Source: Ischnura elegans
Lineage: Eukaryota > Arthropoda > Insecta > Odonata > Coenagrionidae
Reading direction: 5' to 3'
Assembly: GCF_921293095.1 (NCBI RefSeq)
Contig: NC_060246.1
Coordinates: forward strand, 12,108,001 to 12,172,000
DNA length: 64,000 nt
Below the pieces are notes generated by a model. The model saw only the letters and a list, made by a program, of their open reading frames with translations, was not told the origin of the DNA and did no database searches. Position 1 is the first letter of the stretch, and the number at the start of each line of letters is the position of its first letter. The position numbers and the translations under genes are program-made. Shown piece by piece: positions 1-12,800 of this stretch.

Positions 1-3000
1 AAAAAATGTCGCAAAACTTTTTTTCTTTATAGCTTCGATCCTCAAAATAGGGGTGCGCCTCTTACACAAGCTTATACGGTATTTTCCTCAATGATCCATG
101 AGGGAAGATAAAAAGTAGTTACAAACCACTTTAATGAATCAAGTTAAATATGTACATTGCATAAAGCAGCTATCTCACACCACTGGGTTAAGATGTTGAG
201 ACATCGTTCTATGTAAAGATCATTCACCTCCTATCCCATTGATCTTAGCCACTCATCTGAGCTGCATATTTTTAGTACAAATGGAGCATATTTGGCAGCC
301 AAGTAAGCATAAACAATACCGTATAATACAAAGTTATAAGAACCTCAATTTTCTTTAAAAACACATGAATTTGTTTCACAGCAAATGAATGTACCTTCAT
401 AAGCAAATTCATTGCATCTTGCTGTGACAATAACACAAACCTTCCGCCAGGCAAAAGTGAGGCAGTTCTTTAGATTCATGATATATGTGGGCATGTCGTG
501 AGCCTGAGTGGTGCCCCACATTCTTATTGTGCCCCAACTTCCCCTTTACCCAATACCTTACTAGAGGTGGTGGCTGCCGAATGCAACCACCACCTCTTGT
601 AAGTCAATTTTCCCTGATGCTATGCACAGTTCCTTGATTACCCTCATTCCCCTGAATTGCAACAATACTGTAAATGTATATGTTTTATTAATAATAGCAC
701 ACCGCAGTGTTTGCTAAATTCAAAACTAGTGATGGGTCGGTTCGATTCCTCGATTCTCGGCCAAGAACCGGAATCGAAAACGAGTACTTGCCAAGGCGAA
801 AAATCGATTCCGATTCCAGTAGTACTTCAAACAACAAAATAAACGACCGCGTTTCCAACAGTCATTTGAATTTTCACGCCACGTAATCGTAATAACAAAA
901 CACATATCTTCTTGGGATGTGCGAGTACTCAAAAATTCAAGTCAATCGAGTAGTTGGTACTCGACTCGAGCGTTTCGAGTCGCATTACGAATGTCGAGTC
1001 GAGTAGTTAAGATTACAGTGCTTTCGAGGCTAGTAGGTCCAGCAATCTGGCGACAGGAAGCGCTATCATGAAACTCATGTAATAATGCAGTTTTTAAAGC
1101 CGATAAGTCATTCTAATGCCTTGGCCTGGTAGTTTCAGCTTGCGGAATACACTATAGTTGTCGACGTGGGCGCCGAATACCTTTACGCCAGCCGCAGCGG
1201 CCGATCGTCTTCCTACCCGGCGCACACTAGTCTGAAATCGGAAAAAGCTGGAATAAAGTCCAAAATGACCTTTTTGGGGATAGAGACTCAGCGTAAATAC
1301 TCATAAATCATTACCAAATATTGCTTTATATGCCATTTCACATAAATACGAACCTTTAGTGAGATACAGAGGCCCAAGCATGACCAATTTTTCAATGCCA
1401 AGCGAGATATCGTTTTTCCTCAAAAAATCTTTGAATTTATCCAAGTGGTTTTGCGTTGGTGTGAGTTTTATGGAATATAAAACGCAATATTCCTTTGATC
1501 TGGCGCTTTGCCTATACTTTCAATGACTTTCGAAGATTTTGGCTCTCATCTGTCGGGTTTTACAACGCAAAATGGCAGACCCGTTTTTCACGTGAAATTT
1601 GACATAAAGTAGACATTATCTTTCGTTTACGAAAAATATAACTTGGAAAATTTGAACCACAATATAAAGTAGAGGTTTCTAAAGAGTACTAATAAGAAAT
1701 CTTGAAAAAAAAGTTTGCGACGAAGGAAATAAGAGCGATTTTTCAATCGCGCGTCAAGGCTGAGCTACACGCTGCGGAACTTTAAGGCTCGGTAACAGGC
1801 CGATTTTTCAAGTTTTTAAAAACATTAGTCTTGAAAATCGTCATTTAAAGCATAGATAATCGTCTTCATTGACTTAAAACACTAAACTGAGGATGTTAAA
1901 AAGGATTATGTATAGATCGACTTGACCATTTAGCACATTACTCGAGTGAAAATACTAAGGATTGGATATTTTTTGGAACCATCCCACGCATAAGAAATAT
2001 GCCTCGGGTATTGAAGTAAAGTGAAGAGATTAAGTCAGCATGCTTAAGAGAGAGAAAAAAGAACTATTTCCGTGAAAGGGAACAACCGATACCCTTTTTC
2101 CCTTTCCACCTTCGCCGAGGTGAGTCGCGCGGTAGGGGGAGTTTTCACACCACAAGGCTCTTGTAGCCTTTTTTATTACTGCGACCGTCCGATGTGATAT
2201 TCATTTGTAGCGTTTAGTTTCTTTCTTGAACTTAAAAAAAGCAAGAGATTTTAAGGTTGATTAAATGACGTGAGAAGTATAGCATTTTTTTTGGCTCTAC
2301 AAAACTAAAGTTTAGTTCTATAGTTGTTCGCTTCGACCACTTGAATTCCATGAAGATTCAAGATCCAAAAAAATCGTTGATATAATTTTTAATAAAAATT
2401 CCAAAGTCTCCGAAATCTTGCAATTTTGGTGGGAAAGTACATGCCCAATAACACACATGTGTAGCAAAAGGCAATTTTCTGCAGGCAGTAATACTATAAC
2501 ATGGAGACGTCAAAACCTGCTGGCTGAGCATGTAGAATAATTGGTTTTTCTGCTTTAGAATTTGAAAGGGCCAAATATTACATAGATTCATATACGTAGT
2601 ATGTAATTTTTATTACAGCTATGAAAATTTCTGTACCTAGGTATATTCTGTTTTGAAATTTAGCTATTATATTTTATTTACATAGTAATTATTTGAAAGA
2701 TGCTTTTGTCAACTGACTCTTTCACAGAGTAATATTTTTTAAAGTGGTTTTCTTGTTGCCTGGAATTAAGTGATATTTTTCTTGGAGCCTATGGCATCAG
2801 AATCGATGGAATCGGTATCGGTAGAATCGGAATCGAAATGTCAGAATCGGAATCGGGATCGGAATCGATAAAATTTTGGAATCGACCCATCACTATTCAA
2901 AACCCATCAATGAGTCACATCCAACTTTGTGTTGCACCGCATAGGTTCCAAACAATAGGCACACCAAGTTGTGAATATAACCTTACATTTCATTTACATT

Positions 3001-3222
3001 TACATTAAATTCATAAAATTTACATTTCACTAAACATTGATAACAGCATAATGAAGAAAAGCATTAAATTACTCATCATGATAGATGTCTGATGTGATCA
3101 ACTTCTGGGTTTGCTTTGAATAATAAGATAAATCATTAGTTGATGAACCCCTATTTGTATTGATCTAACTTATATAATCCTCATATGGAGAGATAAAGGC
3201 ATGCTTACAAAAAAAAACAAAC
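1..3222. other. ORC1 intron 6 (left end of window)
   Basis: No coding exon was recognised. Positions 40..110 hold a repeat (GGTGCGCCTCTTA... and CTTATACGGT) that recurs at 51758..51845. 727..2895 is a hAT-type element. The remainder is AT-rich with no interpretable signal. Confidence 0.6.
727..2895. mobile_element. hAT-type non-autonomous element, about 2.17 kb
   Basis: It starts TAGTGATGGGTCG and ends CGACCCATCACTA (inverted), flanked by the 8-bp target duplication TTCAAAAC at 719..726 and 2896..2903. Eight-base duplications and TAGNGATGGG ends fit hAT. The right end carries a dense array of GGAATCG-type motifs (2795..2886), the left end inverted GATTC and CGATT motifs. No transposase is recognisable inside, so it is probably non-autonomous. 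915..1010 has a second motif cluster (GAGTA/CGAGT), perhaps a nested end. Confidence 0.85.
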
Positions 3223-3806
3223 CTTCAAAGACCGAGGGGTTGTTTTTGCTTGATCAGATGGTGTCCTTGGTGTCTTGCTTTTAATTCCACTACTCCTCGC
3301 TGGTGTCTTCACACTCACGGCATCACCTTTGGAAGAAGCCGTTTTCTTGAGGCTGGGTGTTGTGGAAACACTGCCTTTGGTGATACTGCCAAACTCTGGA
3401 CAGGGGGATTCATTGTTCTTAGAGCGTGCCACCTTTCTCTTTGGAGTCCCAGGAGGAGTAGCTGCAACTGGAGACGGTTCAACTATTCTCTTCAACTTCA
3501 TTCGGGATGGGGACAAGATGCTAGACTGATATTGAGGCTGCACTGCGTCTTCTCCCTCTTCCTCATCGTCGTCTTCATCCTCCTCAAGCAGCCCACTGAT
3601 GTCCTTGTCTCTGAGTGCCCTCCTCGCCCCCTCTGACTTCTTGGATGACGAACCAGCAGGAGAGTCCAGAGATCTACCCATGGTGGATTTTCGAGGTGTA
3701 TTACTTCCCTCTGTAGGCAAGGCACGTTTCTTCTTGGCACTTTCTCCATTTTCCACCTCACCACTGCTTTCCTTTGGAAGCAGAATGTACCTCAAACTTG
3801 GCTGAC
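3223..3806 (-). CDS. ORC1: ORC1 exon 6 (disordered linker with acidic run and S/T-P sites)
   Basis: 194 codons beginning QPSLRYILLPKESS. It contains an acidic run LLEEDEDDDEEEGED and many proline-directed sites (TPRK, SPSRMK, TPPGTPKRK, KTPRTPSD, TTPR), typical of CDK-regulated ORC1 linkers. The donor is GTTTGT in phase 0. The next exon is not visible between 1 and 3222. The open frames on the other strand here are shadows. Confidence 0.78.
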
Positions 3807-6800
3807 CTAACAATTTGAGGAAAAGAATATTATTTCTTTGATACCATTAAAACTGAAGAACACTTTACTACATTGAAGCCATAACTTCCAAATAACACAA
3901 GTCTCCTCGACTGGAGTACATGATTTACAGTTTTTTTGTATACTTATGTGGGACATCATTTCTTCCACGTTTTTAATGAATGGATAACACATAAGTAACA
4001 TTTATTACGGATGGGTCAAAAATAACCAGACTGCCAAAACAAACTGTTAACTGAAATAAACTATTTTGAAGATAAACAATTCTCTGAAACTTTCTGTTCC
4101 CATCATATTTGTTTATACCTCCACTACACTCATGAGGCAAGCTAGTAAGTTTGCTTATGAAGTGGTATTTTGAACTCGAGGACAATGACTTACTTAATAT
4201 CCTACTCCAACAAGGGCATTGGGATTACAATAGATGGCCGTAACAATACAGACCATCCCAACCCTCCCCTTCCTTCTCTCAATACCCCTCCTAGTCCTTC
4301 CTAGCGTCAGCATTAATGGCAAATGCATAGATGAATATGAACTGTTACGCTGCCAAATGGTTCGTCTGGGCTTTTTTGTTCATCTGGAAATCCTAGTTCG
4401 TTTCCAATACATTAATTCTGATGATAAATATAACAAATAATTTGAAATTTCACGTTAATTTCATGTATATTTCATAATTCCATAATTCCACAGCCTATAT
4501 GTATTTCATATTCTCTTGTTCATCAAGGGAAATTTGCAATTGTACTCCACCAGAGCTGATGTACATAACCATGACACCAGAGCAATTAGTAAATTTAGAT
4601 ATGCCTCAATGTAGGCTGGTTAGATCTTTTAACTATGAAAACTAGGCAATTAAGTACTTCAACATGCTGCCCAACTCAGCAAGAATGGTTGACAACAACG
4701 TCTTCCGCAGGGCCCTAAAAAAATTCCTAATATCTAAACCCATATAATCACTGGAGGAAATTGATTTCTCCACTATCAGCTTTTAAATGTACTTTTGCAC
4801 TTTGATTCAAATTGTATGATTTCTCTCTTATTTGTATTGTATATGTACATTCTGCCGCCTCTGAAATCCAGGGTATTTCTTATTACTGTGTCCTCACATG
4901 AGGTGTATTAATTGACGACAACTACCATAATTATTACTGAGCTACAGATGAATAAAGATGATATTATTATTATTATTCATGTAAATCAAACAATTTATAA
5001 TTATTAATGCACATTGTCTGTTCTTTTAGGTTGCTTTCCGGAATCATTCACAGCTCTCTTTTCCCGACCGCGAACCTTGTGGTGACAAAAACATGATTCT
5101 ACTCATATTCCTACTGTTCCGTGTAATATCTGGTTCCGAAAACCGCACACCCGTTTCTGCGAGATAACAGATTCAGAAAATTGGTTTGCAGGAATGCTTC
5201 AAAACCGCTGCGTGACATCAGAAACTACACTGTCAGGCACCACGCTGCATAGTCGCGTCTCACTCAAGTTGCCCAGTATGCAATTGATGTGATGTGAGGC
5301 ACAGTTCCACGATCACACTCCGGGATGTTTAGATAACATGAACAAGGAGCTTCCATGAAAGTAATGGCTGCGCGATCACCCCATCGCACAGCAGTGGTTA
5401 TAAGAAATCACGACTTTTGGCAATTTTTCCACGCAGGCGAGTGCCTGGCTATGATTCACGCTTTCTCTACATCCACTTCCCCCCCTGCCTTCACTTCTTC
5501 TATTCCCTTCCTCTCCAGTTTGACCTTGAATAGTCTCGGCGTAAATATGTCCGAGTGCGACAAAGTCTCCAGTTCCTTTAGACCGTATTCAACTGAATGC
5601 GAGGCCATGGAAGTAATAAGCCCGGAGTAGCCTTGCATTAAAATGCAAATATCCTGGTGCTTTTACGTTCGATTAATGATTTTATAAAGACTGCTGAAAA
5701 TATCTAAGAAGTGTAAAACTCATGCACGGATAAGCCGCAAGACGGATAAACCACAGCCGGATAATCTGGAGTCTGGTGTGGATATTTGGAGAAATTCCAT
5801 GTGCTAGAAATGGCTTCAAATCCTTCTATCATTCCATTTCAATAGCTAAAAATAGATACATATTAAAATAAATCAAAGCTTGCTTTCAGATTAAATACCC
5901 ATCATGGGTAGGAAACTATAACAACAACTACTCTCATGAGTTGTATCTACTAAAGGAAAAGCAATGTATGCATAAATTCACCTGTTGATTTGATTTCAGG
6001 GGAGCTGGATCTGTCCATTGACTCATCATCACTCGAGCCTCCACCATCTCTGCTGCAAGGATTGACAAATTTCAACTTAGACTGGTATTCATCATAAGAT
6101 TATGCTCATATAATCATCATCATCCAAATTAGAAATTTGTGCTATTTTCTTATCAACTACAACACACACAAGGAATGTAAATGAAGTACATATTTATCAC
6201 ATAAGCTAGAAAGATATGTGTTTCCATTCCCCAAAAAGACCAGATAGTGGCAGAACATTGACAACAAGACATAACATTGCTACGTGGCATGCAGTAGGAT
6301 AGGAGCAATTAGTGACTATAAAGAGGTTGAGGTATCAGCCCTGAATGTTCAGGAAAGGATATTTTGTTTGCATACCAGATCCAGAATCCAAAGAATACGT
6401 CAGGCATGAAAACTATGGAACACAAACCAACTGCAAAACTACAACTTAAGTATCTGGTCTAAGCCTCTTACCTAACCCAACACCTGAAAAACCATGGCGT
6501 GAGTTTTCGCTGGCACCATAATACATAATTGCTTAAGAATGTTCATATCAGAAAAAGCAATGGTCTAAAGGTCAAACTCTATGCGAATTAGGGTGAAAAT
6601 CATAGGAGACATTCCATAGAACTATAATTCCAAGTCAGCACCTCGTAAGTAAACTTTGAGCAAATGTGATAGACTCTTTTGACTGCCCACGTTAGCAGCT
6701 CCATCTAATCACGTTAGCATCTAATGGTGCAAACCATCATCAGCAAACTACTGCACATACTTCATATGATGGAGGAGGCATAACACCTAAAAATGGGCAA

Positions 6801-9800
6801 CATGCTCTGAAAATCAATAAAATGGAAGGTTTGCAAACAGGATGCTCTTGTTCATGGTTTTCCTAACAATGATAGATAGGACCAGAAAAAAGGTTCCTTA
6901 AGGATGCATTAAAATAAATTGGAGTCAATTTACACAATGAAGTCATAATTCAGAAGAACTACTGTGCAGCAAGTGATAGCCAGTAATATACCAAACGTAA
7001 TCAAGCTAATATGTAGTAATGTTTACTTTAAAACACAGGTAGTTGAGGTACCTATCACTTCCACAGTTGCTTTGAGTAAAAATTACATTATAATATCAGT
7101 TACTGAACGAAAGATAAAGAATAAAATTAATGCATAATTTAACAAAAAAAATACGTCAAATGATTTCATGTCTATTCAAGATTGAAATTCCACTTGAGCG
7201 TAATCATATCGTGTCAAGGATATACCACTCTCAAATCATCAATTTTTTTTGGTAAATAAATAATTAGAGACTGTCTATCCATCACCAATAAATCTTTTTG
7301 CAATGTTGTTATAATAATTTACTAATTGGAAAGTATTTACCATGCATTTGTGATCAAATGCCTTTTCCTTACAGCATGGGTCTCCAAACTTTTCAATGAA
7401 AGTGTCTTCAAGCTTCCAATGTAATGTATTATATATTTCCCACAATTATTCAGGACAAATGAATAAAAAAATAAAATCAGTGCCAGTAATTTACCTAATT
7501 TACTCAATGGGAATAAACTTGGAAAAATTAAACAATATCTTGTTGGAAAAATTCAGGGTAAACTAAATAGATTCCTGCCTTTCATTTTATGCAACCAAAT
7601 TGGTGTGACGAATTATGCTGTCGTTTTGACTTCAAATTTTCATTAAAATCAGATTCTAGATTGGATGAGCCAATTATAAGTACACACACAGGGATTTTCT
7701 GGTGGTCTGGATGGAATAGGATGGTTTCCCATTTCTTTTTATGGCCTAAATCGAAAGATTATTACTCCTGGAGTATGTATTTCACGCTTTTAGATTTTTA
7801 AACGATGATATCTATTTTTTGCAATTAAATGAAAAGTGAAATCCAGGCAGCTAGCAGGTAGTGCTCTGCTTAAATAAGGATTATTAATACCCTATCAAAC
7901 GAATAGAAATCAAATGAATAAAAAAATAAAATCAGTGCCAGTAATTTACCTAATTTACTCAATGGGAATAAACTTGGAAAAATTAAACTATATCTTGTTG
8001 GAAAAATTCAGGGTAAACTAAATAGATTCCTGCCTTTCATTTTATGCAACCAAATTGGTGTGACGAATTATGCTGTCGTTTTGACTTCAAATTTTCATTA
8101 AAATCAGATTCTAGATTGGATGAGCCAATTATAAGTACACACACAGGGATTTTCTGGTGGTCTGGATGGAATAGGATGGTTTCCCATTTCTTTTTATGGC
8201 CTAAATCGAAAGATTATTACTCCTGGAGTATGTATTTCACGCTTTTAGATTTTTAAACGATGATATCTATTTTTTGCAATTAAATGAAAAGTGAAATCCA
8301 GGCAGCTAGCAGGTAGTGCTCTGCTTAAATAAGGATTATTAATACCCTATCAAACGAATAGAAATTTCCGACCTTAGACAATTTTAATAGGTGATTATTA
8401 AGAGATGTTTCCCTGAGCTCTGTGCCTCATGCATGCATTGATAATCTCAGACAATGTAAAACTCCTATCTACTCGTATAGAAACTAGGTTCCTGTGACGT
8501 CACGTAGAGTGGCATCGCATCGGGCGTCAATCTGGCCTTTTTCAAATGAGTTTAAAACTGACCATTAACATTGGGATTGGGACTGGGATTTTTAAAACCA
8601 AATAATTTGTATATTATGAATACATAAATGGTGGGTAATGAATCGCAATCAATGGCTTTCGTTTTCTTTGACAAAGGAAACTACCCTATTATGTGTCAGG
8701 CCGCACGTGGCCCACAGGGCATAGTTTGGACCTTAGAACCACTGCAATGAAACTCAATCATTTCTTCCATTACCCAACTATCAATGATGATACCAAATTT
8801 TGGCAAAAAAAGTCCACTGATTCAGGGAAAGATATACATATGCAAACACTGGGGTAGCATACCTTAAAGCAGTTGGGGGAATAGGCTTCCTTGCACTTCT
8901 TGGCTTTCTTTCTTTATTAGCCTTTTCCTCACCATCACGAGGATGAGAGTCAAGACCTTCACATTTTTCCAAAGACATGGGCAATATTTCAATTCTCTCT
9001 TTGCCCCTCTGAGAGCAAAATTGGAATCGGACAACAAAGACAGCAACACTCCCTCCATCATATATTCCAATGACATCCTTAGGGTCCTCCTCAGGCATGG
9101 CTTGAACAACCTATAAGCAAACAAATTACGCTCTGGAAATTAGGAATTCCTCAAAATTAGACATATGTTTATAAAAATAATAATACTGCAATTTATTCCA
9201 GATTTCATCCCTGGATACACTAATGGTAAACAAAAAATATTCTCTGGAATTAAAAGCCTCTATGGACCAAACACCAGCAGTAAGGTCACCAACTGAAACA
9301 TTTACAATAGAAAACTGAATGAATATGTAATGAATTATCACAAATAACCTGCTCATACTAGACAAAAGGATATTACAATAAGGCTAGACAGTTTAAATAC
9401 ACATGCTAAAACCAAGATATAATATATATTACAATAGACAACACCAAGCGTTCATTGTAGTAAGTTGAAAAAGTTCAATTACACGATGCTGGAAACAATC
9501 TGCAATAAATTACTAATATTATAACTAGGGATGGGTCGAATAGCAGATTTCTTGAATTCGAATATCAAATCATTGCTCGAATATTCGAATACCTCGAATT
9601 TCGAATGCCTCGAATACTAAACGATGAATGCAGGAATGTTTGACTAGGTCGCCTATGCAGCAGGAAAATCAAGATTTTGGCGAGTAATTGTGATTTCCTT
9701 TAAAGGATTCAAACAGGAATTTAGCTGATTGATGGAATATTTTAATTTTATGTAAACAATAGGGTAGTTTCCTTCATCAAAGAAAACGAAAGGCATTGAT

Positions 9801-12800
9801 TGCGATTCGTTACCCACCATTAGTGTATTCATAATATACAAATTATTTGGTTTTAGAAATCCCAGTTTAGACGAATGGCAATGGTCAATTTTATCCTCAT
9901 TTGAAAAAGGCCAGATTGGCGCCCATGCGATGCCACTCCACGTGACGTCACAGTGACATAGTTTCTATATGAGTAGATAGGAGTTTTACACCGTCTGAGA
10001 TTAGCAATGCATGCATGAGGCACAGAGCTCAGGGAAACATGGTCTTAATAATCACCTATTAACACTGCCTAAGGTCGGAAAGTTTCCTTCGTTTGATGAG
10101 GTATTAATAATCCTTATTTAAGCCAACCGCTACCAGCTAGCATGGTACTCAGCTACCTGCTAGCATCCTGCGTCGTATCAGCGCTCAGAACCTCGCCCCC
10201 AGATCATCTCACTCGCGGCAACAGGAAGCAGAACAACGTCACACGGAGTTTTCCCCGGCATTCATACTTACCCGTCGTGTTTTCGCGCGCTTGAAATTTT
10301 TCACTTTTCATTTAATCGCCAAAAATAGATATCGTCTAATAAAAATCTAAAAGCGTTAATTACGTACTCCAGGAGTAATAATCTTTTGATTTAGGCAATA
10401 AAAAAATAATAGGAAACCCCCTATTTGAGCATTACGCCAAAATGCTAAGCTTCCGTTGTATTTCTTTGTCTTTCCGGCATTTATTTTCCTGCGTAAAATG
10501 CTTAAATAAACTCAGAAATATGTCGTGTTTGGTCTTATTCTTTTTTAAATTACGCGCACATGGCTAATATTTCAATCCAATAAAAGTGTAATATCAATTG
10601 CCGAAAGTCATTGTTAGACAACTTTTGGGCTAGTAGATGACTCATGCAGCAGTTGACCTCCAGAAATGGGGAACTTCGAAGCAGGTAAGCAAAAAAAGGC
10701 CAGTGGGTGAGTAGAGGGGGGAGGGCGTGAGACACGTATTTATTGTTCTCGTGTAATTTGATATTTTTTTTCGAAGCTAACGTCTTCGTAATAAGATCTC
10801 TGCGCGAGCTGGGACCTTTTGTTTGATTTCGGAGAAGAGGAAATCGTCGGAGGGGGTGGGGCGAACGCTGAATGGAGGGGGATTGCAGATCGTGGGAAAT
10901 GTGCCAATGTCACTATCCCACGGCCCTGAGTTTCTCCCTATGGCAGTTTCATCTCCTGGGGAAGATTCAAAAGTGCCTGTCGTTATTAGCCACAAAGTGC
11001 ACATGGTAAACACCTCGTCTCATTTTTATCAAAAGATGGATGCTGGAAAATGGTCAGTGGGGGAGAAAGAGTGAAGGGTGAAACGCGATTCTATTATTTC
11101 CCGGTAACTTGATATTTTTTCGAAGCTAAGGTCTTCATAATACGATCCCTGCACGAGCTAGGACCTTTTGTTTGATTTCGGAGAAGAGGAAATCGTCAGA
11201 TTGGGTGGGGTGAATGCTGAATGGAGGGGGATAGCGGATCGTGGGAAATGCGCCAATATTGCTATCCCACGGCATTGAGGTTCTCCTGATGGGGGACACC
11301 TGGGATTTTCGGATTTTTTTCACCCGATCAATTTCAGTTCCCCACGTCGAACTCTTTTCACTGCTCTAACCGCTCTAACCCTCGAATTTGATGTAGTTCA
11401 TCAGCTTGCCTAAAACGGCGCTGCATGCACTAAACGACTAGAGTTCTCTTAAGTTTTCCGAGTCAACTACCAACGAAGTGAGAGCGACAGTGTATGATGC
11501 GAAATTCAAAGTATTCGAGGTATTCGAGATGGCATCTTTGGCATAACTATTCGAGATCTCGAATATCGAATACTTTCTAGTATTCGAGTATTCGCGGATA
11601 CTATTCGCACATCTCTAATTATAACACAGCAGCAAATACTCTTTGAATCATACCTAAAGATTGATTAAAATATTTTTTTTCCTCAACAGGCATTCTATCA
11701 ACATTACACCAAACAGCCACCTTTTCAAGGAAACAAAACACCTCTTCTCACTTGGAATTTTTGTGATATCTTTTGGTCAATTTAAAAATAATTTTCAACC
11801 TAAGTATAAAAAAGTCTAAACAGTTCACATTTTGGTCATGGAACAAGTTCATCCTAGAGCATAACTGCAAAATAGCTTCCTACGCACATTTTCCCTTTAG
11901 GACGGCATAGATTTTTTATTGCTCCTTTAAAAAAATATGCAGATTTAACAAGCTTGATAGTCTACTTTTTACCATCTTATCTACAACTTAGAAGAAGACA
12001 GGTAACAGTGAAATTGGCTGGTAATTATTTAAATCAAATGTATTACCCTTTCTATAAATCAGTACAACCATAATGGATTTGAGTTGGTTTGGGAATGTGC
12101 TGGTTTGCACACTCTGATTAAAAATCTAGGTGAGTACGTGCAATTTCATCTTTCACCTCTATGACATCAAAAGCAGTTACAGTGGAACCTCGTTAAAGCG
12201 AGTACGGGCTATAGCGACACCCCCGCTATTACGAGAGATAGCCGATGCACCGTCAATTGACCATATAATAAGCGTGTTAAAAAATTCGTTTTTACGAGAC
12301 CCTTTCGGTGTTGGCTCTCGCCATAGCGAGGGTTTCACCGCCGGAAGACTTTCATGAAGACTCCTTAACCTCTGTAATTGCTAGCGATCTGTTAGAAATG
12401 AAGTTAATGGAGTGCTCAGACTCAAATTTATGTGGTAAACTGTCGTTCGATAAATATAATGATGACGAAACAATGCTTTGCATGATTTTCATTCAGTGCG
12501 GTGCTTATAAATTGTTTGAATAGTTGGTCGTTATTTGAGTAAGGAAATTTAGTGATGCAAAAAAACATCGCCTTTCATCTGGATTTATGCTTACGTTTAT
12601 CGGATAGATGTTTATCTGTCGCCGAACCACTCCTGTTCCTGTATATCTGTTCGCAACAGGTATATTGGCTATTACAGTATGCTGCATTTTCCGGGTTTCA
12701 CCGCGTAGTGGTTGCGTTGGTGACAACAGTTTCTCCTGCATTCCAGCAGGCGTCTTCAGGTCGAAGTGATTATGCCGTGTTTTGGCCGCCTTTATATAGG

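Larger units (their letters stand above)
3807..5981. other. ORC1 intron 5
   Basis: It contains the LINE 3' end at 4555..4977 and the unidentified GC-richer stretch 5020..5640. The rest is AT-rich without visible features. Confidence 0.55.
6053..8862. other. ORC1 intron 4
   Basis: 6053..7455 is AT-rich with nothing recognisable. 7456..8365 is a 455-bp tandem duplication, and 8170..8690 is a shortened copy of a MITE family. Confidence 0.6.
9526..11617. mobile_element. hAT-type non-autonomous element, about 2.09 kb, with a nested MITE
   Basis: It begins TAGGGATGGGTCGAATAG and ends ATTCGCACATCTCTA, flanked by the 8-bp duplication ATTATAAC at 9518..9525 and 11618..11625. Both ends carry repeated CGAATA/TATTCG motifs (9535..9620 and 11508..11605). 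MITE copy B occupies 9758..10425. Right of that, a diverged direct repeat of about 250 bp recurs about 350 bp on (10698..10950 and 11050..11300). No transposase was seen. Confidence 0.85.

Noticed and set aside
272-454. Possible further ORC1 exon on the minus strand
   Set aside because: The residues do not match the region before the ORC1 AAA+ domain and the junction phases do not fit.
737-760. GGTTCGATTCC resembles a tRNA B box
   Set aside because: No A box or cloverleaf fits around it, and it is part of the hAT terminal repeat with GATTC motifs.
3250-3636. 128-codon open frame on the plus strand
   Set aside because: It is the antisense shadow of ORC1 exon 6.
7589-7801. Two identical 70-codon frames at 7589 and 8044
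   Set aside because: They are by-products of the 455-bp tandem duplication; no protein similarity and no splice signals.
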